From a bacterium (GTDB lineage Bacteria > Krumholzibacteriota > Krumholzibacteriia > Krumholzibacteriales > Krumholzibacteriaceae): a stretch of 6,780 nucleotides of DNA. The DNA is taken from NCBI GenBank assembly GCA_017885175.1, contig JAFNGP010000184.1, forward strand, positions 1-6,780. Direction: 5' to 3'. A program made the translations under genes and the position numbers. Numbering within the stretch: position 1 is the first letter of the stretch; every line of letters begins with the position of its first letter. Below, piece by piece: positions 1 through 6,000 of this stretch. The notes beneath the pieces were generated by a model, which saw only the letters and a list, made by a program, of their open reading frames with translations, was not told where the DNA came from and ran no database searches.

Positions 1-933
1 CTCAAATGGCTGTACCAGAAGGGCTGCGACGGATTCGCCGGGATGACCGATCTTCCGTCGAGCCTCAGGCTCGTTCTCGACGGCCGGTTCGCGATCAGCT
101 CGCTCCGGCTCGCGGACAGTGTACGCTCGCACGATGACGCGAGCCAGAAATTTTTGCTCGAATCGGACGACGGCGTCCTCTTCGAAGCGGTGCTCATGGA
201 AGCGCGCGGGCGCCGGACGATCTGCATATCGAGCCAGGCCGGATGCGCGCTCGGCTGCACGCTCTGCAGGACGGGCGAGGGAGGATTCGAGCGGGATCTT
301 CGGAGCGACGAGATTCTCAACCAGATTCTCTTCTTCAGGAAGGGTTACCTGCCGCCCCGGGAGCGTTTCAACGTCGTCTTCATGGGCATGGGGGAGCCGC
401 TCCTCAATCTCGAGAATCTCGCGAAGGCGCTCGAGATCATCAACTCCAACGACGCGTTCGCCCTCGGCGAGAAACGGATCACGGTGAGCACGATAGGCAT
501 TCCCCCGGCGATCCGCGAGCTCGCCTCCCGCAAACTCAAATTCTCTCTCGCGATATCCCTCAACGCGACGACGGACGAATCGCGCAGGCGACTCATGCCC
601 GCGGCCCGCGACATCGACGACACGCTCGCGGCCGCCCTCGAATTCGCCCGCGCGCGGAGAACGCGCGTGACGATCGAGTACGTGCTCATCGCGGACGTCA
701 ACGATTCGCCGGAGGACGCGCGCCGGCTCGCCGCCTTCACCGCGGGAAAACCCTTCAAGATCAACCTCATTCCTTTCAACGAGTGGGACGGGTGCCCGCA
801 CCGGCGGCCCTCCGAGGAACGCATCGAAAGGTTCATGGCGCCGCTGCTCCCCACGGCGCCGGCCGTCACCGTGCGAAGAAGCCAGGGGAGCGACATCTCG
901 GCCGCCTGCGGACAGCTCAGGGGGCGCCGTTGA
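1..933 (+). CDS. rlmN: 23S rRNA (adenine2503-C2)/tRNA adenine-C2 methyltransferase RlmN, 5'-truncated by the window edge
   Basis: RlmN is a cytoplasmic radical-SAM enzyme that methylates C2 of A2503 in 23S rRNA and of A37 in some tRNAs. The frame is open from base 1. The residues before the first Met (base 43), LKWLYQKGCDGFAGMTDL, match the family's conserved N-terminal region, so that Met is internal and the true start lies upstream. Numbering from that Met, the [4Fe-4S] cysteines are C68, C72 and C75 (CALGCTLC). C61 in ICISSQ sits seven residues earlier, as the resolving cysteine does in E. coli RlmN. C289 in SDISAACGQL is the methyl-carrying cysteine. GMGEPL, RITVSTIG and INLIPFN are also typical of the family. 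The residue after C75 is Arg, where Ala or Ser is common. The catalytic set is complete, so the enzyme is probably functional. Leu codons are strongly CTC-biased (18 of 23 in the first 140 codons). Cfr is less likely, given the close fit to RlmN throughout. Confidence 0.96.
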   Translation, partial: LKWLYQKGCDGFAGMTDLPSSLRLVLDGRFAISSLRLADSVRSHDDASQKFLLESDDGVLFEAVLMEARGRRTICISSQAGCALGCTLCRTGEGGFERDLRSDEILNQILFFRKGYLPPRERFNVVFMGMGEPLLNLENLAKALEIINSNDAFALGEKRITVSTIGIPPAIRELASRKLKFSLAISLNATTDESRRRLMPAARDIDDTLAAALEFARARRTRVTIEYVLIADVNDSPEDARRLAAFTAGKPFKINLIPFNEWDGCPHRRPSEERIERFMAPLLPTAPAVTVRRSQGSDISAACGQLRGRR

Positions 934-935
934 GA

Positions 936-992
936 CCGGACCGCCGCCGACTCGCGATGTGTGCGATTGATGCGAAAGCGCGGGCGGGCCGG
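936..992. other. Inverted repeat between two convergent genes, possible weak bidirectional terminator
   Basis: CCGGACCGCC (936-945) can pair with GGCGGGCCGG (983-992), giving nine of ten pairs with one A/G mismatch and a 37-nt loop. It fills the short gap between the rlmN stop and the stop of the convergent peptidase gene, where a terminator would be expected. Neither strand has a T-run after the stem, so it is not a canonical intrinsic terminator. In DNA this GC-rich it may be chance. Confidence 0.25.
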
Positions 993-994
993 CG

Positions 995-2077
995 TTATCT
1001 CGCGAGGAGCATTTTCCCCGCGGCTCTGAATCCGGCGGAGCGCACCGCGTAGAAGTAGAGGCCGCTCGGCGCGGCGTTCCCCCGATCGTCCCGGCCGTCC
1101 CAGCGCACCGAGAACTCATCCCCCGAGATCGTTCCCCCGCTGACGCGCCTCACGAGCGAACCGTCGACGCGGTAGACCGCCACGTCGATCTCGCCGGCTC
1201 CCGCCGGAGCGCGGCCGTTGAAAACGACCCGAATCGTCGTCGAGGGATTGAACGGGTTCGGATAGTTCGAGAGCGCGAACGGCGCCGCGCCCGGCCGCGC
1301 GTCGTACGCGAGCCGCGCGGGCGCGACGAGCGCCACGAAGAATTCCTCGAGCCCGTCGACCTCGTCGGGCCGGGCGAGATCCTGATTCTCGATCCCTCCC
1401 GAGTACCGCGCCTCGCTTCCTCCAAAGAGGTATCTGAAATCCTCCGAGAAGATCTCGACGGGTCTGTTCGCGCGGGGAGCGTCGGCCGAATAGACGGCGT
1501 CATCCTCGAGCCCTCTGAGCTTCAGATAATCCGCCCAGGTTCCACCGTTTTCCTCCGGAGCGAAATGGCGCTGGAAAACGTGGCCGAGCTCGTGCGTAAC
1601 CGTGAAAGCTGCCAGGCAGCGCTCGATCTCGCGCACGCCGGGGGACAGAAAGATTTTTTCTCCGCAGGCGGAGCTCGCGAGAATTCCCGACCGCGGCAGC
1701 GGGAGCACGTAGATCTCCGCGCGCATATCGACGCCCGCTCCCGCGAGGTCTACCTTTGCGAGGGCTTCGATCGCCCAGTCGGCGTTCACCGGATGAAAGG
1801 AGCCGTCTCCCTTGTTCACGATCTGCGGATCGAGGATATCCTCGACGAGCTGATAGACCGTGCCGTCGGGCAGCCGAAGAATGAGCCGGCCCGATTGATC
1901 CCTGAGCGTCATCGCCATGACGTCATCGGGCGTAAAGAGCCTGATTTCGAGACCGTTTTCGAGTCGCAGCAGGGAATTTTCACCGGCCGCTCCGCGCGCC
2001 GGGCCGAGCAGAGACGAGCAAATCAGGAATATCCAGATCAGTAGTATTTTATTATATTCAAATAGGTTACGTGCCAT
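995..2077 (-). CDS. Secreted putative zinc metallopeptidase (HELGH) with C-terminal FlgD-Ig/T9SS-like domain
   Basis: The product is 360 aa and probably exported. The start is ATG (2075-2077), preceded six bases upstream by GAGG (within GAGGAAA), a good Shine-Dalgarno. Residues 1 to about 31 form a signal peptide: a basic N-terminus, hydrophobic ILLIWIFLICSSLLG, and a probable cleavage site near PARGA. C20 does not fit a lipobox well. Residues 35-110 are an uncharacterised beta-rich region. The motif THELGH at H162/E163/H166 is a classical HExxH zinc site. About 40 residues later VEIFSEDFRYLF supplies E208 or E212 as a likely third ligand, a gluzincin-like arrangement. Residues 268-360 start with NYPNPFNPSTTIR, contain VRWDGRDDRGN and PSGLYFYAV, and end KMLLAR. 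This is the FlgD-Ig-like/T9SS type A-like tail domain, usually linked to secretion or surface display in FCB-type bacteria. The substrate is unknown. The peptidase call is inferred from the motif and no subfamily was identified. The gene is convergent with rlmN and has its own long upstream region. Confidence 0.82.
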   Translation of the reverse strand: MARNLFEYNKILLIWIFLICSSLLGPARGAAGENSLLRLENGLEIRLFTPDDVMAMTLRDQSGRLILRLPDGTVYQLVEDILDPQIVNKGDGSFHPVNADWAIEALAKVDLAGAGVDMRAEIYVLPLPRSGILASSACGEKIFLSPGVREIERCLAAFTVTHELGHVFQRHFAPEENGGTWADYLKLRGLEDDAVYSADAPRANRPVEIFSEDFRYLFGGSEARYSGGIENQDLARPDEVDGLEEFFVALVAPARLAYDARPGAAPFALSNYPNPFNPSTTIRVVFNGRAPAGAGEIDVAVYRVDGSLVRRVSGGTISGDEFSVRWDGRDDRGNAAPSGLYFYAVRSAGFRAAGKMLLAR

Positions 2078-2098
2078 ATCTTTCCTCAGAATCGAAGG

Positions 2099-2111
2099 TC
2101 CCTGTCAGGGA
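2099..2111. repeat. 13-bp palindrome TCCCTGTCAGGGA just upstream of the peptidase Shine-Dalgarno
   Basis: The two 6-bp arms are perfectly complementary around one central base. The palindrome lies 22-34 bases before the peptidase ATG and about 12 bases before its GAGG. It could be an operator for a dimeric regulator, or a small hairpin affecting ribosome access. The sequence alone does not say which. Confidence 0.4.
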
Positions 2112-2175
2112 TGATCCGATTCCTCGCATCCGGACGCTGCAACCGACATTCCCGAGTAAATTCGACCGGCGCTGC

Positions 2176-2217
2176 TCATTCGCTCCTTCCTGACCGAATG
2201 ACGATCCGGTCCGGATC
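2176..2217. repeat. Two adjacent inverted repeats in the peptidase upstream region
   Basis: TCATTCG (2176-2182) is complementary to CGAATGA (2195-2201) across a 12-nt loop. One base later GATCCGG (2203-2209) and CCGGATC (2211-2217) form a perfect 15-bp odd palindrome with a T at its centre. Neither is followed by a T-run on either strand, so they are not terminators. They may be operators or leader-RNA hairpins. Confidence 0.4.
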
Positions 2218-2272
2218 ACGGCCCAGTATGTACGCATAACTATTTATTACTTAATTAGTTAAACTCACTAGC

Positions 2273-2346
2273 GGCGAAGGGCCGAATCCCCGGGCGAATG
2301 CAGAGGGAGGCGAGAATTGCCGCCGCGGGCGGATTCGGCCTTTGCC
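2273..2346. repeat. Long inverted repeat, 16 pairs with one bulge
   Basis: GGCCGAATCC (2280-2289) pairs perfectly with GGATTCGGCC (2331-2340). The stem continues outward for six more pairs (2273-2278 with 2341-2346) if G2279 bulges out. One of these is G2276 with T2343, a wobble pair in + strand RNA but a C/A mismatch in - strand RNA. Inside is a smaller hairpin, GGCG (2309-2312) with CGCC (2321-2324), over an 8-nt loop. No T-run follows on either strand. It would lie in the 5' leader of the peptidase mRNA if the promoter near 2431-2458 is used. It matches no riboswitch or small-RNA consensus that I recognise. Confidence 0.55.
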
Positions 2347-2430
2347 TTACGCCGGGGAATTGAGTCTTTTGACCCACTCCGCGGGAATAATGACATCTCC
2401 ATATAGTTATAATTGGCTTATTAATAATAA

Positions 2431-2458
2431 ATTATAACGGATATCCGCAGGTTGTCGC
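2431..2458 (-). promoter_or_regulatory. Candidate sigma70-type promoter for the metallopeptidase gene
   Basis: On the - strand a perfect TATAAT (2431-2436) is preceded after 16 bp by GCGACA (2453-2458), which keeps the GACA half of the -35 consensus. It sits in an AT-rich patch, downstream of the Omp85 terminator and upstream of the peptidase gene, where a promoter is expected. Transcription would start near 2424. The -35 box is weak, so an activator may be needed. Confidence 0.45.
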
Positions 2459-2467
2459 GCTGTGGGG

Positions 2468-2489
2468 AAAAACCCGCGCATGCGGCGGG
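2468..2489 (-). terminator. Rho-independent terminator of the Omp85 gene
   Basis: Read on the - strand, CCCGC (2489-2485), a 7-nt loop, and GCGGG (2477-2473) form a GC-only 5-bp stem followed at once by TTTTT (2472-2468). It lies about 46 bases after the Omp85 stop codon. The short stem is offset by its GC content and the clean T-tract. Confidence 0.7.
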
Positions 2490-2535
2490 AGAGATAGGGA
2501 ACAGCCTTGCCGTAAAGCGGATACCTTGAACTCGG

Positions 2536-4062
2536 CTAAAAATCCGTTCCGGCAGTCATGTAGAACGCGGGGGAGTTCTTTCCGTCGGTCGCCATTTCAA
2601 GCCGGATCAGATCCCTGAACGGGGAGATAATCTCGACGCCGAGACCGCCCGTCGAGTAGAATCTCTCCCCTCCGGCATCGCGGATGTCGTCCATGAGAGC
2701 TCCGTTATCGATGAAGGCGACCCAGTTCATCGTGAAATCGAACTTTCCGATCTTCGGAATTCTGAAAACGCGCGTCCCGACGAGCCGCGCGCGGTACTGG
2801 AGGGTGGCGACGAGCTTGACCGTGCCGCGGAGCTCGTCGTCCCGGAAACCGCGGATGTCCCTGACGCCGCCGAGCTTCATATCGAGGTATGTCGGGGTAT
2901 CCCCCTCGCGGATATCCCCGTCGACGCCGAGGATGAACGAGCGATACTCTCCCGTCGGAACGTAGAAATAATCGGAGAGTCCATAGAAGACATAGCGCTG
3001 CTCCGGTCCCGACACGGAGGAGAACCTTCTCACCCGAATCCTGTGGAACATGCCGTTGAACGGGGCTATGCGATTATCCCTGCTGTCGTATTCGAGCTCG
3101 GCGCCGACGGAGACGAAGTTCTGAAAATAGAACTGGCCGGAGTAATCGCCGGATGCGTCGGCAAGGGTAAGCTTCGTTTTTCGCCTCTCGAAGGAGAGAT
3201 TCGTCTTGAGCCAGAGCTGCTTCACGAGACTCTGCGTGAGCGGGAGCCCGAAGCCGCCGCTCGTCCCTACCAGCTGCTTCAGGTATTCCTCATCGACATC
3301 CGCCGGATCGCCGAGACGCCGGTACCCGTAGGTATCGAACCGGAAAGGCGCCCTGCGCCCGAGAAACCAGGGATCGCTCCAGGAGAAGCTCACACCCTCC
3401 TCCCGGTCCTTTCTCGTGAGGCCGGACAAGGCGAGATCCTCGCCGAGCCCCCGAAAATTCTTGATCTTCCAGGTGGCCCCGTAGCTCAGCCCCCTCTGGA
3501 AATCGTAGTTGACGACCGGATAGGGAACACGCATGAAGACGGCCGGCCGCTCGACGATCGACACGCGGAGACGGCATCTCCCGGCCCCCCTCTGCTCCGC
3601 CGCCATGCTCACTTCGGCGAAATAGCCGAGACCGTGCAGGTAGGCCGAATCTCTTCGAATGAGGCGTTCATCGAGAACGGCGCCCTGCTTGGTCGCCATC
3701 TCCCGGAGAATCACGATTTCCTTGGTGTGCTCGTTGCCCGTTACAACGATCGAATCTATGGCGCAGCCGTAACACGGCTCGAGGTTCTTCCATTCCGTGT
3801 CGGGATCCGCCGCGGCCCCGGCCGGTTCGTCATCCCGGGCGCCTCCTCCGTGCCGCGCCCAATCGGGCCATGAGAACCGCGCCGCCGCGCGCGAGAGAAT
3901 GCCTCCCGCCGCGCTCGTATCCCGCGGCTCGGTTCGCGCCCGTTCCCCGGCGCGCGCTTCCCGCGGTGCGCCCGCGACGAGGGCCGAGAAAAGGAGCGCC
4001 AGGAAGCGCTTCCGTGCGAGCGGGATCACGATCGCTCGTTGCAGATATGCAAACAAATTCAC
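2536..4062 (-). CDS. Omp85-superfamily (BamA/TamA-like) outer-membrane protein with one recognisable POTRA domain
   Basis: Omp85 proteins are outer-membrane beta-barrels that insert or transport other proteins. This one is 508 aa. Residues 1 to about 38 form a signal peptide (hydrophobic core FLALLFSALVAGA, cleavage near REARA), followed by a low-complexity Arg/Ala/Gly linker to about 90. Residues 102-172 (IDSIVVTGNEHTKEIVILREM ending VSIVERP) are a POTRA domain. Residues from about 183 to the end are alternating strands of the barrel, with KNFRGLGEDL, the SWSDPWFLG segment, and VRDIRGFRDDE (400-410), which carries the [VI]RG[FY] motif of barrel loop L6. The last residue is Phe, as usual for barrel signals. 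One POTRA and about 500 aa are much less than BamA (five POTRAs, about 800 aa), so it is probably an accessory Omp85 rather than the essential BamA. The annotated start is GTG (4060-4062) with no Shine-Dalgarno. The internal GTG at 4027-4029 (residue 12) would give a compact signal peptide and is a credible alternative. C97, C100 and C163 could form disulfides. Confidence 0.88.
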   Translation of the reverse strand: MNLFAYLQRAIVIPLARKRFLALLFSALVAGAPREARAGERARTEPRDTSAAGGILSRAAARFSWPDWARHGGGARDDEPAGAAADPDTEWKNLEPCYGCAIDSIVVTGNEHTKEIVILREMATKQGAVLDERLIRRDSAYLHGLGYFAEVSMAAEQRGAGRCRLRVSIVERPAVFMRVPYPVVNYDFQRGLSYGATWKIKNFRGLGEDLALSGLTRKDREEGVSFSWSDPWFLGRRAPFRFDTYGYRRLGDPADVDEEYLKQLVGTSGGFGLPLTQSLVKQLWLKTNLSFERRKTKLTLADASGDYSGQFYFQNFVSVGAELEYDSRDNRIAPFNGMFHRIRVRRFSSVSGPEQRYVFYGLSDYFYVPTGEYRSFILGVDGDIREGDTPTYLDMKLGGVRDIRGFRDDELRGTVKLVATLQYRARLVGTRVFRIPKIGKFDFTMNWVAFIDNGALMDDIRDAGGERFYSTGGLGVEIISPFRDLIRLEMATDGKNSPAFYMTAGTDF

Positions 4063-4067
4063 GTATC

Positions 4068-4096
4068 AAGATAATAGGGGGAAAGAGCGCTGTCAA
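4068..4096 (-). promoter_or_regulatory. Sigma70-type promoter of the Omp85 gene
   Basis: On the - strand a perfect TTGACA (4091-4096) is separated by 17 bp from TATCTT (4068-4073). An overlapping TATTAT (4071-4076) would leave only 14 bp. Transcription would start near 4061, which falls on the annotated GTG start. This favours either a leaderless mRNA or the downstream GTG at 4027-4029. The spacing and the perfect -35 box make it the best promoter in the window. Confidence 0.6.
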
Positions 4097-4114
4097 AGGG
4101 GCAAAAGCTCCCCT
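4095..4114 (-). terminator. Weak candidate terminator after the beta-helix membrane protein gene
   Basis: On the - strand AGGGG (4114-4110) can pair with CCCCT (4101-4097) over an 8-nt loop, followed by only two further T residues. It lies 14 bases after the stop of the upstream gene and abuts the -35 box of the Omp85 promoter. The short T-tract makes strong termination unlikely, so some read-through into the Omp85 gene is plausible. Confidence 0.3.
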
Positions 4115-4127
4115 ATTCGCCGGACAT

Positions 4128-5363
4128 CTACTTGGGCGCGCGGGAAAGACTTCCCCCCTTCGAGACGATGAACGCGCCGACTCCGGTCATGACAGCCACG
4201 AAGTTGATGAGACCCCCGACCCCGCGGAGCATCGCGCGGGCCGGTCCCATCCAGGGGTTGAAGAACATGAAGCCCGCGATTATGCCGAGAATCGAGAGCA
4301 GGAAGATCCCGATGAAGCCGTGGACGTATACCGACTCCCGCTCCATGTTGCACTTTCTCGCGACGAAAGAGCCGAGCGCGATCGCGCTCACGAAGTAGCC
4401 GAGCACGAACAGAGCGGCGAAGGAGAGAACGAGGAGCACGGCGACCGGAATGCCGACGATCGTGATCGCGAGAATGATCGAAAGGACGGCGACGAGCACG
4501 GTCCCGGCGAAAAGGACGAGAAGACCCACCCCGAACGATTTCAAAAAGGAGCCGCTCGCGTGGGCCGAGGCGATGTTCATGCGCTGCGCGATGAAGTACA
4601 AAACGATGAGCATGAGCAGTATGGTGATGATGAAGAGAACGACTTTGGCGCCCGCGCCGAACATGCCTTCGCCGAAGGGGCCGATCGGAAAGGTGAGCCC
4701 GTTGCGGTGATGCTTCCCGATGACGGCGGTCTCGCCGCGGACGATCGAGCCGTCATCCCGGTTCACCTCGCCGAGAATCGAAACGACTTCCCCGTTCACG
4801 ATGGCGGCCGACCCGAGCTCGACGGAGCCGAAGATCGCGGCGACGTCCCCCATGACCTTGCCCTCGACGATGATATCCGCCCCGATCGCCACCACGTCGC
4901 CGTTGACGAGCTCGTCCGGTCCGATGTGGATCTTCTTTCCGAATTGCACCACATCGGAACCCTTCACGCGAAAGAACCGCTTATCCTCATCCTCGTCGAA
5001 GACCGTGTCGAGCGATTCGGGAAGATTATCGAGCTTGTCGATGACTCTCTTGTCGATTTTGTCCAGATTCTTCGCGTCGATATCGAGGATGACCTTCTCG
5101 GAGCCTTTCGATTCGATCTGAATGCCTTCGTCCGTTATCGTGATCGTGGACGTTCTTTCCGCTTTCGGCGGTTTCAGGGGCTTCTGAGGCACCGATGCGC
5201 TCTTCGGAGAAGCGACGGTATCGGCCGTCGAAAAGACGTCCGACGACGCGACCGACGCGGCAGAGGCGTTCTGATACCCGGCGGGAGCGTGCATATCGCT
5301 CGAAACGAATCCCGCGACGACGAGCAGGAGCTTTACGACGGCGCCATTACAGAATGCCAACAT
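4128..5363 (-). CDS. Bactofilin-like beta-helix protein with C-terminal multi-span membrane domain
   Basis: The product is 411 aa. The start is ATG (5361-5363), with a strong AAGGAG six bases upstream. Residues 7-20 are a hydrophobic signal or anchor, followed by a Ser/Ala/Lys/Pro-rich linker to about 72. Residues 73-135 are charged. Residues 150-216 are short hydrophobic repeats of the type VNGDVVAIGADIIVEGKV, MGDVAAIFGSVEL, VNGEVVSILGEV. This pattern is typical of bactofilin or polymer-forming beta-helix domains. Residues 240-401 hold about five membrane segments (roughly 241-259, 277-301, 303-330, 347-368, 384-401). Proteins of this architecture are often annotated 'polymer-forming cytoskeletal protein', and I recall them near zf-HC2 anti-sigma genes, as here. 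If the N-terminal hydrophobic stretch is a cleaved signal peptide, the beta-helix is periplasmic rather than cytoskeletal. The gene overlaps the 3' end of the upstream zf-HC2 gene by 17 bp, which suggests translational coupling. The exact function is unknown. Confidence 0.8.
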   Translation of the reverse strand: MLAFCNGAVVKLLLVVAGFVSSDMHAPAGYQNASAASVASSDVFSTADTVASPKSASVPQKPLKPPKAERTSTITITDEGIQIESKGSEKVILDIDAKNLDKIDKRVIDKLDNLPESLDTVFDEDEDKRFFRVKGSDVVQFGKKIHIGPDELVNGDVVAIGADIIVEGKVMGDVAAIFGSVELGSAAIVNGEVVSILGEVNRDDGSIVRGETAVIGKHHRNGLTFPIGPFGEGMFGAGAKVVLFIITILLMLIVLYFIAQRMNIASAHASGSFLKSFGVGLLVLFAGTVLVAVLSIILAITIVGIPVAVLLVLSFAALFVLGYFVSAIALGSFVARKCNMERESVYVHGFIGIFLLSILGIIAGFMFFNPWMGPARAMLRGVGGLINFVAVMTGVGAFIVSKGGSLSRAPK

Positions 5364-5994
5364 GGTTTTCTCCTTTTCTCCGTGCCGCGCCGAGTGTTCG
5401 GTGGAGCACGACGGCGACGAGTATCAGCGAGACGATCGCCGCGGCGACCTGGGCCGCGTTCATTCCGGTCGCGTACCGATGAAACGCCCTGAGAAGCGTC
5501 TGACCGACGATTTCGTAATTCCGCGCGGCCCCGGCGCCATGCCAGATCGCTTCTATCTTGCCGAGGAGCGCTTTCGCGAAGATCGTTCCCGTCCAGAACG
5601 CCTCGGCGCCTTGCCGGATCGTCGCGATCATGTAATCGAGAAGCGGCTTATATACGGCGATGAAGAAGAACCCCAGCGCCGCGATGAGCGAACCGTTGCG
5701 AACGGGGATCGGCACGGCGCTCCATCCCCTGCCGGCCGCGCGGACCGCCCTGCGCGCGGGGCTGACGCGATAGGCGCCGATATCGACCTGCGACAGCACC
5801 TTCCTGTCGAAACCGGGCGAAGGCTCGAAGAGCGCCAGCCCGTCGAGCGCGCCGGCGATGAGCGCGAAGCGAGCGTCCAGCGCGCCGCACGTCCCGCACC
5901 GGCGCCGGTGGTTCTCGTATTCCGCCCGTTCCGCCGGCTCAAGCTCGCCGTCGTGGTACCGCTGTATTTGAAGCCCAAACAGATGGCATTCCAT
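5347..5994 (-). CDS. zf-HC2 anti-sigma-factor-like membrane protein
   Basis: The product is 215 aa. Residues 1-40 are a zf-HC2 zinc-binding anti-sigma domain: C3 plus H29-x3-C33-x2-C36, with the usual YHDGELEPAERAEYENH between them. Such domains bind and inhibit ECF sigma factors at the inner face of the membrane. Two hydrophobic segments follow, at about 102-119 (SLIAALGFFFIAVYKPLL) and 182-198 (QVAAAIVSLILVAVVLH), with an amphipathic stretch of about 60 residues between them. Single-span anti-sigma factors are more common, so the second span is unusual. ATG (5992-5994) lies only 5 bp after the upstream stop, and GGAGG (6006-6010) inside the upstream gene is 11 bases before it. The gene overlaps the next one by 17 bp. 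No partner sigma factor is visible in the window. The protein may instead be a zinc-finger envelope protein without a sigma partner. Confidence 0.8.
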   Translation of the reverse strand: MECHLFGLQIQRYHDGELEPAERAEYENHRRRCGTCGALDARFALIAGALDGLALFEPSPGFDRKVLSQVDIGAYRVSPARRAVRAAGRGWSAVPIPVRNGSLIAALGFFFIAVYKPLLDYMIATIRQGAEAFWTGTIFAKALLGKIEAIWHGAGAARNYEIVGQTLLRAFHRYATGMNAAQVAAAIVSLILVAVVLHRTLGAARRKGENHVGIL

Positions 5995-6000
5995 GAATCG

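Larger units (their letters stand above)
2078..2535. other. 458-bp intergenic region, AT-patchy, with regulatory signals
   Basis: I see no convincing gene here. Two AT-rich patches (about 2238-2266 and 2399-2437) stand out from the GC-rich surroundings, as promoters often do. On the - strand the order is: Omp85 stop, hairpin terminator (2468-2489), candidate promoter (2431-2458), large stem (2273-2346), two adjacent inverted repeats (2176-2217), a palindrome (2099-2111), and the peptidase Shine-Dalgarno and start. If the distal promoter is used, the peptidase mRNA has a leader of roughly 350 nt. The patch at 2238-2266 could hold a second promoter closer to the gene, but I found no pair of boxes there good enough to call. 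Confidence 0.6.

Noticed and set aside
243..1052. A 269-codon + strand frame within and beyond rlmN
   Set aside because: It is a frame-shifted shadow of the well-conserved RlmN sequence, with Arg/His-rich low-complexity content.
2278..2296. A tRNA T-arm-like string (GGG, CCGAATC, CCC)
   Set aside because: The TTCGA core is absent, and no acceptor, D or anticodon stems could be found around it. It is part of the larger inverted repeat.
2273..2346. 6S RNA or SRP RNA in the intergenic region
   Set aside because: The SRP GGAAGGAAGCA-type loop is missing, and the structure is too short for 6S RNA and lacks a convincing open central bubble.
2408..2413. A + strand TATAAT as a promoter
   Set aside because: No -35 box lies at an acceptable distance. 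The nearest candidate, ATGACA at 2390-2395, leaves only 12 bp, and no + strand gene follows.
3870..5492. A 540-codon open frame on the + strand
   Set aside because: It is antisense to parts of three genes with clear domain content, its product is dominated by Asp, Arg, Glu and His in an unfolded-looking pattern, and it has no recognisable motif. Long antisense frames are common in GC-rich DNA.
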